From: DATDRM01 sp035291705
GTDB taxonomy: Bacteria > Chloroflexota > Anaerolineae > Anaerolineales > UBA4823
DNA: 20,778 bases
Assembly (NCBI GenBank): GCA_035291705.1
Contig: DATDRM010000215.1
Coordinates: 1-20,778, forward strand
Direction of reading: 5' to 3'
The position numbers and the translations under genes are program-made. A model generated the notes under the pieces. That model was not told the origin of the DNA, ran no database searches, and was given only the letters and a program-made list of their open reading frames with translations. How positions within the stretch are numbered: position 1 is the first letter of the stretch; the number at the start of each line of letters is the position of its first letter. Positions 8,305 through 16,154 of the stretch are shown one piece after another.

Positions 8305-8322
8305 GTTCAAGATTCGTGAACG
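8304..8322. promoter_or_regulatory. Operator copy 2 (TGTTCA-N7-TGAACG)
   Basis: TGTTCAagattcgTGAACG has GTTCA/TGAAC arms plus an inner GA/TC pair. It overlaps the last base of the rightward -10 box and covers the predicted start of transcription. Together with copy 1 it suggests one dimeric repressor controlling both directions. Confidence 0.6.
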
Positions 8323-8331
8323 ATCATTCTC

Positions 8332-8520
8332 ATGTGGCTAGCCGATTTCATCATCTATAAAAAATCACCGGGGATGCGAATTCCAAAGAGCCTTGATTTG
8401 AATGCAATAATCGTTCGCGAGAGCTCTTTCCATAAATCGCTGACCTTGATGCGCGAACCGGAAAGTCTACTCCGGTTGGTTAGGTTTGGCAGATCAGGTG
8501 CATACGGAGGACTTCATTGA
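8332..8520 (+). other. Possible leader ORF (62 codons) overlapping the permease start
   Basis: An ATG-initiated frame begins about 20 bases after the predicted transcription start and ends with TGA 8518-8520, overlapping the TTG start of the permease (TTGA). This layout would allow translational coupling to a weak start codon. However, there is no Shine-Dalgarno sequence before the ATG and the translation resembles nothing I know, so it may be chance within a long 5' leader. Confidence 0.2.
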
Positions 8521-9530
8521 CGGGATCAACGGTCGACGCAGCAGCGGCTGAGCCAAGGAAAAAGCGATCTGTTGGGAGCGGCCTCCAAAGGCTGTCTATT
8601 CGCCTGGCCCAGGACCGCCCATTGATACTTATCGGTCTCATTGTGATTCTATCAGCCTGGATGGCAATCAGTTACCCGGAGTCCTTCCCACAACGCGCGA
8701 ACATTGCTGCCGTCCTGCTGGATACGGCCCAGGGTGGAATACTTACCGTAGGCATGATGATACTCCTGGTAAGCGGTGTGTTTGACCTCTCTATCGGCTC
8801 CATCCTGGCGTTCTGCGGCATCGTGGCGGGCACGCTGGTTAAAGATATGGGCGTGCCATCTCTTGCCGCATTTCTGATCGGTATCGCTGCCGGCTCTGTG
8901 ATTGGGGTCATCAACGGTCTGATAGTTACCAAGCTGCGGATCAATGCGCTCATTACAACGTTGGCGATGGCAGGCATTCTCCGCGGTGTCACGCAGCTGG
9001 TCGCCTCGGCAGGGGTTGCTAATCTGCCGCAGAGTTTTCGGCCCTACGGACAGACTGTTTTCTTTGGGCTCCAATCTCCCTTCTGGGTTATGGCTGTGGT
9101 GGTGGTTCTCGCCTGGTTTGCTATGACTCGCACGCGTTTCTTCCGGCAGTTCTACTACATTGGCAGCAATCCCGGAGCAGCCGACCTGGCAGGCATCAAG
9201 GTTGACCGCATGATTCTATATGGTTTTGTGATGATGGGTACGCTTTCCGGCCTGGCAGGGACTCTGCTAGCCTCTCGATTGAGCAATGCAGTGGTATTGG
9301 CCGGAGTAGGAACCGAGCTGCGGACGATCACGGCGGCCATCCTGGGTGGGGCCAGCTTGTCTGGCGGCGTAGGTACGATCCCAGGCGCGTTTCTGGGGGT
9401 CTTGTTTATGTCCCTTGTTCAGAATGCGCTGATCATCGGCCGCGTGCCGGTGTTCTGGCAGAGTATCGTGGTCGGCGTTGTATTGCTCGTCGCCATCGGG
9501 GTTGACCAGTTGGCGCAGAGCAATCAGTAA
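8517..9530 (+). CDS. ABC transporter permease, simple-sugar (RbsC-like)
   Basis: This 337-residue inner-membrane permease of the ribose/xylose family (BPD_transp_2) has a cytoplasmic N-terminal extension of about 37 residues followed by about ten hydrophobic segments. Family landmarks are the FDLSIGSILAFCG segment and GGASLSGGVGTIPGAFLG near the C-terminus, the region that corresponds to the ATPase-coupling part in RbsC-like proteins. It forms the transmembrane channel for the substrate delivered by the lipoprotein at 9706. The start is TTG 8517, chosen because GGAGG (8506-8510) lies 6 bases upstream and no other start codon exists between an in-frame stop at 8481 and this point. It is the first gene of a long rightward series. 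The substrate cannot be inferred from the permease. Confidence 0.88.
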   Translation: MTGSTVDAAAAEPRKKRSVGSGLQRLSIRLAQDRPLILIGLIVILSAWMAISYPESFPQRANIAAVLLDTAQGGILTVGMMILLVSGVFDLSIGSILAFCGIVAGTLVKDMGVPSLAAFLIGIAAGSVIGVINGLIVTKLRINALITTLAMAGILRGVTQLVASAGVANLPQSFRPYGQTVFFGLQSPFWVMAVVVVLAWFAMTRTRFFRQFYYIGSNPGAADLAGIKVDRMILYGFVMMGTLSGLAGTLLASRLSNAVVLAGVGTELRTITAAILGGASLSGGVGTIPGAFLGVLFMSLVQNALIIGRVPVFWQSIVVGVVLLVAIGVDQLAQSNQ

Positions 9531-9639
9531 TGGCGAGGTCGTCACGTAGTTAGTTCTTTTGGAAGGAAGAGGCGGGTAAGGGGAAAGGAGGTGGCTGATT
9601 TCCGGATTTCGCATGACAGGTAATCTACAATGTTCGGTT

Positions 9640-9657
9640 AACCCCATGGCAGGGGTT
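9640..9657 (+). repeat. Small hairpin before the binding-protein gene
   Basis: AACCCC-atggca-GGGGTT forms a perfect 6-bp stem in the 175-bp gap between permease and binding protein. It could be an mRNA processing or stability element that sets different transporter-subunit levels. There is no T tract, so a terminator is unlikely. Confidence 0.3.
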
Positions 9658-9705
9658 GATGATGAGGAAAGAAACCGATTCGCATAACCTACTGGAGGTG
9701 ATCAA

Positions 9706-10794
9706 ATGAGAACCGCTCTCGGAAAGTCCTGGATGTTTGTCTCGCTCGTATTGATCCTGGCGCTCCTCCTGGCCGCTTGCGGAGGCGCCACGCCCGCGCC
9801 GCAACAGGCTGGTGGAGAAGTCGCGCACGTGGGGAAGATCGGAGGCTCCGACCGGGCCGATCAGGAATACGTATGGATCTCCCAATTCTCCACCCTGCCC
9901 CTCTTCGTGGAACGGGTCTATCCGGGCCTGGACGCCTTTGCACGCGACTTCGGCGTCACGGTGCGAAAGGCCGGCCCCACCACTGTCGATCTGGCCGCCT
10001 ACATCGCCACGGTCGAACAAGAGTGCGCTCGAGGACCAGCTGGCATCATCGTAGTCGGAGGCTGGGACCCGGCACTCACCGAACCGGTGAACAAGTGCAT
10101 CGACATGAAGGTTCCGGTGGTCGTTACTGATGGCGATCTGTTCCAATCGAACCGCCTCTCTTATGCCGGGACCGATTGGTACCTGTTAGGCGTGAGGATG
10201 GCCGAGGCACAAATCGCTGAGCATCAAAAACGCGGACTGACTTCCGGAAAGATCGGAGTCATCGCACCCGTCCAAAATGAGAACATGCAGCGATCTCGCC
10301 AGGCGATCCGCGATACACTGGAAGGGACCGGCATCGAAGTAGTGGCCGAAGAGGACAATGACTCGCAGGCCGACATTGCGGCCCAGAAAACGGCTGCGTT
10401 GCTGGCTGCTTATCCAGATTTGACTGGAATGGTCGGTCTCGACTCGGAAGCCGGCCCAGGGATCATCACCGCCCTCGACGAAGCCGGGAAGTCTGGCCAA
10501 CTGGTAGTCACGGTGAATGAAGCTGGCCGCGAATTCCTCAACAACATCAAAGAAGGAAAAGCGGTCCTGATCACCATGGAGAACTACGACATTATGAACT
10601 ACCTGGCGCTGTTCCTGCTCTACACCTGGCACAACGACGCCATCCGCACCGCTGGGTTAGACCCCTGGCTGAGCAACTGGATGCCAAGATCGATAGATTC
10701 TGGCCTGGTTCTCGTGACTGCAGACAATGCCGACTCGGTAATCAAATACATGCAGGAAGCTGAAAATAAGGCGAAGGAGCAGCAGAGCCCATAG
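9706..10794 (+). CDS. Sugar ABC transporter substrate-binding lipoprotein (Peripla_BP_4-like)
   Basis: This 362-residue binding protein captures the substrate outside the membrane. The N-terminus is a clear lipoprotein signal: MRTALGKSW, a hydrophobic stretch, and the lipobox LAAC with Cys25, followed by a Gly/Pro/Gln-rich linker. The mature part has the two-lobed periplasmic-binding fold of the ribose-binding group: GIIVVGGWDPALTEPVNKCIDMKVPVVVTD (in two adjoining stretches) for the first lobe and hinge, KIGVIAPVQNENMQRSR and TGMVGLDSEAGPGIITALDE for the second lobe. A textbook ribosome binding site, GGAGGTGAT (9694-9702), precedes ATG 9706, consistent with the high expression such proteins need. 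It works with the permease and the divergent ATPase. A strong hairpin follows at 10810-10862. The ligand is unknown. Confidence 0.9.
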   Translation: MRTALGKSWMFVSLVLILALLLAACGGATPAPQQAGGEVAHVGKIGGSDRADQEYVWISQFSTLPLFVERVYPGLDAFARDFGVTVRKAGPTTVDLAAYIATVEQECARGPAGIIVVGGWDPALTEPVNKCIDMKVPVVVTDGDLFQSNRLSYAGTDWYLLGVRMAEAQIAEHQKRGLTSGKIGVIAPVQNENMQRSRQAIRDTLEGTGIEVVAEEDNDSQADIAAQKTAALLAAYPDLTGMVGLDSEAGPGIITALDEAGKSGQLVVTVNEAGREFLNNIKEGKAVLITMENYDIMNYLALFLLYTWHNDAIRTAGLDPWLSNWMPRSIDSGLVLVTADNADSVIKYMQEAENKAKEQQSP

Positions 10795-10809
10795 ACGCTT
10801 AAGCCAAGT

Positions 10810-10862
10810 CTCTGGCGTCGTCCCACCCATCTGAAGTGCATGGATTGGGGACGACGCCAGAG
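10810..10862 (+). terminator. 15-bp perfect inverted repeat, strong hairpin after the binding protein
   Basis: CTCTGGCGTCGTCCC (10810-10824) pairs perfectly with GGGACGACGCCAGAG (10848-10862) around a 23-base loop that holds a further CCAT/ATGG pair. It lies 15 bases after the binding-protein stop and 38 bases before the next ribosome binding site. No T tract follows, so it may be a factor-dependent or partial terminator, or a 3' stabiliser that raises binding-protein mRNA above that of the downstream enzymes. Confidence 0.55.
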
Positions 10863-10915
10863 CTCATAGCCAGCGCGTGGAATTCCGAGCGGGACGTCGC
10901 AAGGAGGAATGGATT

Positions 10916-11869
10916 ATGCTCACATCCAGGACCAGGGACTTAAAAATGTCCCTCGCGGAGTTTAACCAGCTCTTCGAGTCGCTCAAGAATTGGGGGCGCT
11001 GGGGTTCAGAAGATGAAAAAGGCACGTTGAATTACATCACTCCGGATCAGGTACGTGCTGCAGTGGCGCTCGTGCGCAGCGGCCGCAGCGTATCGATGGC
11101 CATTCCCATCAACACGGTTGCTGGGCCAGACAACTCCAACCCAGCCATCCATTACATGAGCACTACATTCGATGTTGATGTTGGCTCTGGTGAACTCCGC
11201 TTCGCGACAGACTTTCTCGGCATGCAGTTCCACGGCGATTGCCATACCCACATTGATGCTCTCTGCCACATCGCTTACCAGGGACAGCTTTACAACGGCC
11301 GCCCGGCAAGTCTCGTCACATCACGCGGCGCGCTCGGTCTCGACATTACTACCTACGCCCATGGGATTGTGGGACGAGGAGTGCTGATCGACATGCCCCG
11401 CTTGCGGGGTGTGAAGTGGCTCGAGCCAGGCGAGGCCGTTACCCGTGCAGAGATCGAAGCCGCCGAAGCAGCCCAAGGAGTACGTCTCGGCGAAGGTGAT
11501 ACTATGGTTTTCCGCACAGGCCACCACCGGCGGCGGCTTGAGCTGGGCGCGTGGGATGTTGGTTACACGGGTGAGGGTCGAGCTGGCCTTGACCCATACA
11601 GTCTCACACTGCTTCACGAGAGGCGGGTGGCGGTTTTTCTGCCCGATGGCGACGGCGAAGTCGTGCCCGCTTCCGTGGAGGGGATCCAGTATCCGATCCA
11701 CCCGCTCCAGGTCACCGCGATGGGGATGGTCGTTGCCGATAGCCTGCAATTCGAGGAGCTGGCTCAAGTTTGCGAGCAGGAAGGACGCTGGGAGTTCCTG
11801 GTGGTGCTGGCTCCACTCCGCCTGCCTAAAGCTACGGGTTCCCCGTTTAATCCTATTGCCATCTTTTGA
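10916..11869 (+). CDS. Cyclase-family (PF04199) metal-dependent hydrolase
   Basis: This 317-residue protein belongs to the kynurenine formamidase/cyclase superfamily, whose members hydrolyse amides, lactams or lactones, or dehydrate small molecules, using Mn or Zn. The family metal motif is seen as FHGDCHTHIDALCHI (about residues 104-118), the longer subfamily's version of HxxTHxDxPxH. A further conserved segment is VLIDMPRLRGVKWLEPG, and later GDTMVFRTGHHRRR. ATG 10916 was chosen because AAGGAGG (10901-10907) lies 8 bases upstream; a longer frame reaching GTG 10877 has no such site. Its place between a sugar transporter and two dehydrogenases fits opening of a lactone or cyclic intermediate, but that is inference; the true substrate is unknown. 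Confidence 0.82.
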   Translation: MLTSRTRDLKMSLAEFNQLFESLKNWGRWGSEDEKGTLNYITPDQVRAAVALVRSGRSVSMAIPINTVAGPDNSNPAIHYMSTTFDVDVGSGELRFATDFLGMQFHGDCHTHIDALCHIAYQGQLYNGRPASLVTSRGALGLDITTYAHGIVGRGVLIDMPRLRGVKWLEPGEAVTRAEIEAAEAAQGVRLGEGDTMVFRTGHHRRRLELGAWDVGYTGEGRAGLDPYSLTLLHERRVAVFLPDGDGEVVPASVEGIQYPIHPLQVTAMGMVVADSLQFEELAQVCEQEGRWEFLVVLAPLRLPKATGSPFNPIAIF

Positions 11870-11932
11870 TCGAGGCGCCCGCAGCGTCCAGCCCGGCAAT
11901 CTTGCTAGTTTGGATGAAAGGAGCTTTCAGTG

Positions 11933-12715
11933 ATGGCTCAAATTGATCGCGTCGCGGTGGTCACTGGCGGTGGAACTGGAATTGGAGCCGCGGCCTCCCT
12001 TCGCTTTGCCCTTCAAGGAAGCGCGGTCGCTGTGGTTGGACGGCGGCCCGAACCATTAGATGAAACGGTCTTTAAAATCCGTTCGGCAGGCGGGGAAGCC
12101 ATGGCAATCCCGGCCGATTTAGGCGATCCTGCAGCCCCAGACCGGATCATTGAAGCGGTCGTAAAGGCATACAGCCGCCTTGACGTCCTGGTTAATAACG
12201 CTGCCGCGATCAAACACCTGCCCCTCGAGCAGGCGCCTTTGGAGGTCTTCGACCTGCATATGGCCGTCAACGTGCGCGCCCCGTATTTTTTGACCAAAGC
12301 CGCCTTGCCATATCTGCGCCAGTCGGATTCGGCCGCGGTGATCAACATCTCTTCCTCCTCGGGTTCTCTCGCTATACCAGGGCAATCTATGTATGGAATG
12401 TCGAAGAGCGCTCTGGAGTACCAGACGCGCTCGCTCGCAGCCGAGCTTGCTCCCTGGCGCATCCGGGTCAACGCCATCGCTCCTGGACCGGTGGACACCC
12501 CGATTCATCGCACCTGGGCGGGAGACGACCTGGCGGGTGCATATGAACGCATGCGCAGTGAGCTTCCGTTGGGACGCATGGGGACGGCTGAGGAGCTGGC
12601 CGCTTGGATCGTCTGGCTTGCCAGTCCCGAGGCAAGTTGGGTAACCGGAGTAGTGATCCCCGTAGATGGCGGACAGACCCTACCCGGAGCTCTCTCTCGC
12701 ATCGTCAATGAGTAA
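11933..12715 (+). CDS. Short-chain dehydrogenase/reductase (SDR), first copy
   Basis: This classical SDR of 260 residues catalyses NAD(P)-dependent oxidation or reduction of a hydroxyl or keto group. The cofactor motif TGGGTGIG (11-18), the NNAA segment, the catalytic Ser near 141 (NISSSSG), Tyr154 and Lys158 (YGMSK), and the C-terminal PVDGGQ motif are all present, so it should be active. AAAGGAG (11917-11923) serves ATG 11933, or GTG 11930 directly before it. It follows the hydrolase gene by 63 bp and is followed by a palindromic repeat. It shares the SDR fold with the next gene but has clearly diverged, so it is not a recent tandem copy. The two may oxidise different carbons of one substrate, or act in sequence. 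Confidence 0.88.
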   Translation: MAQIDRVAVVTGGGTGIGAAASLRFALQGSAVAVVGRRPEPLDETVFKIRSAGGEAMAIPADLGDPAAPDRIIEAVVKAYSRLDVLVNNAAAIKHLPLEQAPLEVFDLHMAVNVRAPYFLTKAALPYLRQSDSAAVINISSSSGSLAIPGQSMYGMSKSALEYQTRSLAAELAPWRIRVNAIAPGPVDTPIHRTWAGDDLAGAYERMRSELPLGRMGTAEELAAWIVWLASPEASWVTGVVIPVDGGQTLPGALSRIVNE

Positions 12716-12740
12716 AGGACATTTCAAAATCGTTTTGTAG

Positions 12741-12758
12741 TAACGACTTCAGTCGTTA
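12741..12758. repeat. Palindromic repeat TAACGACT-TC-AGTCGTTA
   Basis: A perfect 8-bp inverted repeat with a 2-base centre lies in the 81-bp gap between the two SDR genes. It is flanked by an outer pair TTTTGT (12733-12738) / ACAAAA (12766-12771), which could extend it into a larger hairpin. The core resembles short dispersed palindromic elements seen in some bacterial genomes. Only one copy is in this window. Confidence 0.5.
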
Positions 12759-12796
12759 TGACCATACAAAAGGATAACAAATAGAGGATAGGAGAA

Positions 12797-13561
12797 ATGG
12801 CACGATTCGATGGAAAAGTAGCGTTAGTCACTGGCGCAACCAAAGGCATCGGGGCGGCTACCGCGGTGCGCTTGGCAGCCGAGGGTGCGCTCGTCGGAGT
12901 GAACTATCGTGCGACCGGTGATCCAAGCCAAACCTTAGCCCGTATCCAGGCAATCGGTGGGAAAGCATTCGCTGTCGAGGCCGATATGCGTAAACCGGAA
13001 CAGGTGATTGCGATGGTTGCCGAGGTGGCGCGCAGAGGCGGCCGGCTTGACTACCTGGTGAGCAACGCCGCCATCAACCCCCTCCTGAAATGGGATGAGA
13101 TCAGCCTGGAAGATTATGACCGCATCCAGGAGATCAATCTGCGCGGGACCTGGGTGGTGTGCCAGGCAGCCGCGAAAGAGATGATTCGCCAGGGCCATGG
13201 AGGTGCCATCGTCTGCGTATCATCCATCTCCGCCTGGGTGGGGGCGAAGGAGCAGACGGTTTACTGCGCCACCAAAGCCGGCATCTGGATGCTGACCAAG
13301 GCGCTGTCTACTGTTTTCGGCCCGCACGGCATTCGTATCAACGTCGTCCTGCCAGGGGCGATCCTCACGGATATGAGCGCCGATCTGTTGGTCCCAGGCT
13401 CCGAATCTCGCAAATACTACGAGACGCGGACCCCCCTGGGACGGATCGGTGAGCCAGAGGAGTGTGCAGGTGCGATTGCATTCCTGCTCAGCGACGATGC
13501 CAGCTATATCACCAGTGCTGAGCTCCTCATCGATGGCGGATTCATCACCAACGCCGAGTAG
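12797..13561 (+). CDS. Short-chain dehydrogenase/reductase (SDR), second copy; glucose-dehydrogenase/FabG-like
   Basis: This classical SDR of 254 residues has cofactor motif TGATKGIG (12-19), SNAA, catalytic Ser143 (SSISAW), Tyr156 and Lys160 (YCATK), then INVVLPGAILTDM and the C-terminal LIDGGF. NYRATGD after the second strand, with Arg in the cofactor-binding position, is suggestive of NADP but not decisive. All catalytic residues are in place. AGGAGA just before ATG 12797 supports the start. Annotation as 3-oxoacyl-ACP reductase is likely by similarity, but the setting (transporter, FGGY kinase, epimerase) points to oxidation of a sugar, polyol or sugar acid. It ends 38 bp before the kinase start. 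Confidence 0.88.
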   Translation: MARFDGKVALVTGATKGIGAATAVRLAAEGALVGVNYRATGDPSQTLARIQAIGGKAFAVEADMRKPEQVIAMVAEVARRGGRLDYLVSNAAINPLLKWDEISLEDYDRIQEINLRGTWVVCQAAAKEMIRQGHGGAIVCVSSISAWVGAKEQTVYCATKAGIWMLTKALSTVFGPHGIRINVVLPGAILTDMSADLLVPGSESRKYYETRTPLGRIGEPEECAGAIAFLLSDDASYITSAELLIDGGFITNAE

Positions 13562-13599
13562 GCGTGGTTCAATGTTTGCTGGTTCGCGCGGAGGAAATG

Positions 13600-15090
13600 A
13601 TGAGCCTGATCGGCATTGACATCGGTTCCAGCGCGGTTAAGATCGCTGCTTACCGCCTCGACGGGAAACTTTTGGGGGTGATCAATAACGAATTGACCCC
13701 CTTGCACCCACAGCCCGGCTGGTGGGAGCAGGATCCTGAAGAAGTCTGGCATGCAACTACCCGAGGTTTGGGCGAATTGGTGAGCATGGATCCCGTCCGG
13801 CGCGATCCTCCCAGAGCACTGGCGGTCAGCGCCTCGGGGCGCGAGAACTTTCCGGCAGATGCGGAAGGAAAACCGCTTGGGAACAATAAAATGGGCGCCG
13901 ACATTCGCGGCGAGGAGTTCGAAGTCCCCCCGCAGGGAGCGCCCATCCCCGAACCCTGGACGCTCTCCTGCGGTCACTTGCGCGAGAGAATGGACCCCGT
14001 GTTCCGCTTCTTGTGGTGGCGCAAATACCATCCCGACATACTGGAAAAAGCCAAATACTACCCAGACTGGCATGGTTTCCTGACACTGCGTTTGTGTGGC
14101 CGCAATGTCAGCGAGCGGAGCCTGGTGGGAAGGTGGCTGGTTTATGATTTAAAGACCAAGACCTGGTCTCCCGAGCGCCTGGCCGAATATGAGATCGATT
14201 CCAGATTCCTGCCGGAGGTGCTACCCTGGGGAGCCGTCATCGGAGATGTGAGACGGCAAGTTGCCGCCGAATTGGACCTTCCCCCTGACTTGAAGGTAGT
14301 TGTTGGCGGACACGACTTGAACTGTGCCGGAGTCGGGGGCGGCATATCTCAGCTAGGTACGGCCTTGCTAATCAGCGGCTCCTATGAAAACATGCTGATC
14401 CCCACCATGAAGTTCCCGACAGCCTCCATGCTGTTGCGCGGCTTGTCTGTCACTCCCCACCTGGGCAAGATCGAACGCTCCATTTATGCGATCTGCCCAA
14501 CCGGCAATGCGGTTCTCAATTGGGCGAGAAGTCTTTTAGGGGTTTCCATTGAAAAGCTCGCCGGCCAGCTGGCAGAGAGAAGTCATGACCCCAGCCCGGT
14601 GCTTGCTCTCCCTTATCTATCTGGTGCTATGCTCTACTGGCAAGGCGGTCGCAAGCTGCGCGGCGTGCTTTTAGGCCTTACTCTCGCCACCAATCCCATC
14701 GACATCGTCCAGGCATTTATGGAGAGCATTGCCTACGATCACGTCAATACGCTTTCCCTACTGAACGACGAAGGCGTGAAAGTGGACCATATCCGGGCAA
14801 CCGGCGGAGGGACGCGGTCAGAGTGGTGGACCCAGCTCAAAGCCGATCTGCTGCAAGTGCCTATTGAAGTGGTAGCCGGGCAGGAACCCGGCACACTTGG
14901 CGCTGCCCTATTGGCCGGCGTCGGAATCGGCGTCTTTAACGACCTTGACGAAGCCAGCCAGGCTTGCTCGGGAACCAGCCGGGTGCACTTACCCGATCCA
15001 GCGCGAGCAGACCTGCACAGGGAGCGGCTCGAGACCTACCGTAATGTTGTTCCAAATCTTTTGTCAACGGTATTTGATCATTGGCTCTAG
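13600..15090 (+). CDS. FGGY-family carbohydrate kinase (xylulokinase-like)
   Basis: This is a 496-residue ATP-dependent sugar or polyol kinase. The N-terminal actin-like domain opens with IGIDIGSSAVKIAAY and has the WWEQDPEEVW segment usual in the family. The likely catalytic base is Asp239 in GGHDLNCAG. The second domain carries the ATP-binding elements GTALLISGSYE, PTGNAVLNW, ATGGGTRSEWW and EPGTLGAALLAG. Length is normal. ATG 13600 is preferred because GGAGG (13590-13594) lies 5 bases upstream; ATG 13597 would be too close and GTG 13564 lacks a site. It probably traps or activates the pathway intermediate as a phosphate. Members act on xylulose, ribulose, gluconate, glycerol, erythritol and others, and specificity cannot be assigned. 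The regulator gene follows after 28 bp. Confidence 0.88.
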   Translation: MSLIGIDIGSSAVKIAAYRLDGKLLGVINNELTPLHPQPGWWEQDPEEVWHATTRGLGELVSMDPVRRDPPRALAVSASGRENFPADAEGKPLGNNKMGADIRGEEFEVPPQGAPIPEPWTLSCGHLRERMDPVFRFLWWRKYHPDILEKAKYYPDWHGFLTLRLCGRNVSERSLVGRWLVYDLKTKTWSPERLAEYEIDSRFLPEVLPWGAVIGDVRRQVAAELDLPPDLKVVVGGHDLNCAGVGGGISQLGTALLISGSYENMLIPTMKFPTASMLLRGLSVTPHLGKIERSIYAICPTGNAVLNWARSLLGVSIEKLAGQLAERSHDPSPVLALPYLSGAMLYWQGGRKLRGVLLGLTLATNPIDIVQAFMESIAYDHVNTLSLLNDEGVKVDHIRATGGGTRSEWWTQLKADLLQVPIEVVAGQEPGTLGAALLAGVGIGVFNDLDEASQACSGTSRVHLPDPARADLHRERLETYRNVVPNLLSTVFDHWL

Positions 15091-15118
15091 TTCACAAAAT
15101 CTTATGTTAAGAGACAAC

Positions 15119-16048
15119 ATGGCTACCAGGCGCAAAGGCGCCCGAAGCATCAGAGACCTGCAAATCAGCCTGGCAAAGTACCTGATCCAGCTTGAGGAAG
15201 GCAAGCGCCTGCCAAGCATCCGGAAATTAGCCGCCTCCACTCAAATGAGCGTTGGCTCGGTCTCCTCGGCTCTCAATGGTTTACAGGACATGGGAGCCGT
15301 GAAGATTCAAAAACGCGGCCATTTAGGCTCTCTGGTGCTCTCGCTCTCCCGCGGTGAACTGTGGAACCTGGTTGAGCAGGGCCCTCTGGTCATTGCTATG
15401 ACTTTACCGATGCACAGCAAATTTGAGGGCTTGGCGACCGGCTTGAAAAAGGCCTGTGAGACAGCCGGCGTTGAAGCTTACTTGATCTTCATCCGCGGTT
15501 CACGCACCAGGCTCAAGGCCTTGATGGAGGACAGATGCCATGTGTCAGTGATGTCAGGCCTGGCCGCTGACGAATTATGTGACCGGGGGCACGAGATCCT
15601 GCTGAGACTGCCACCCACAAGTTGGGTTTCTGGCTATTGCATCTTCTACCGATCCCCGCTGCCAGAGTCGGGGAGGCCGCTGCGGGTCGCGGTCGATCCG
15701 GACTCGTTTGACCATCGGCGTTTGACTGAACTGGAGTTCGCCGGGCAAGAGGTCGAATTCAGATGGACATCTTTTGTGCAAATTTCTCGCCTCTTGAAGA
15801 ACGGCGATGTGGATGCGACAGTGTGGACCTCAGATCAAGAGGAAGCCTACCTCGGGCCTGGAATTCAACAAAGACCTCTTTCCGACAGGGTTATGGAACT
15901 CGTTGGAGAGAAATCTGTATCCGCAACCTTTGTCGCCCGCCATGGAAGCGACTCAGTCCGCGCCGTCATCAGGACCACCATAAAAGCGGATGAAATCATG
16001 GAAATTCAGCACAAGATCGTAATTGGGGAGATGATTCCCGAGTATTGA
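15119..16048 (+). CDS. YhfZ-like transcriptional regulator (GntR-like HTH plus YhfZ C-terminal domain)
   Basis: This 309-residue protein is close in length to E. coli YhfZ. The N-terminal winged helix (about 25-75: GKRLPSIRKLAASTQMSVGS, then ALNGLQDMGAVKIQKRGHLG) is the GntR-like HTH of the YhfZ group. The rest resembles its periplasmic-binding-like effector domain (LVIAMTLPMHSKFEGLATGL; VDATVWTSDQEEAYLG). ATG 15119, with AAGAGA upstream, gives the best start; ATG 15104 is possible, and a longer frame overlapping the kinase is not credible. Such regulators sense a pathway metabolite. As the only regulator in the island it is the first candidate to bind the operators at 8204 and 8304. A weak half-site, GTTCACAA, lies near 15092, just before this gene. 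Confidence 0.75.
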   Translation: MATRRKGARSIRDLQISLAKYLIQLEEGKRLPSIRKLAASTQMSVGSVSSALNGLQDMGAVKIQKRGHLGSLVLSLSRGELWNLVEQGPLVIAMTLPMHSKFEGLATGLKKACETAGVEAYLIFIRGSRTRLKALMEDRCHVSVMSGLAADELCDRGHEILLRLPPTSWVSGYCIFYRSPLPESGRPLRVAVDPDSFDHRRLTELEFAGQEVEFRWTSFVQISRLLKNGDVDATVWTSDQEEAYLGPGIQQRPLSDRVMELVGEKSVSATFVARHGSDSVRAVIRTTIKADEIMEIQHKIVIGEMIPEY

Positions 16049-16154
16049 CGCCTTTACTATTCGGGCTGGAGGCAGAAGAGTTAAGCGGCCTTTTTATCGA
16101 CTTCGATGAATTATGAGGGAAAAGATCTGGTGAACTCCGAATGGAGGCTAATGG

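Noticed and set aside
9584..9593. Strong Shine-Dalgarno-like AAAGGAGGTG in the permease to binding-protein gap
   Set aside because: No start codon lies at a usable distance. The next ATG (9613) is about 20 bases away and opens only 24 codons, so I do not call a gene.
13504..14073. Antisense ORF of 189 codons across the kinase start
   Set aside because: It is opposite two well-supported genes and has no recognisable domain.
15090..15108. Possible third operator before the regulator gene (GTTCACAA then ATGTT)
   Set aside because: Only one half resembles the 8204 site and the second arm does not fit, so autoregulation through this motif is not supported.
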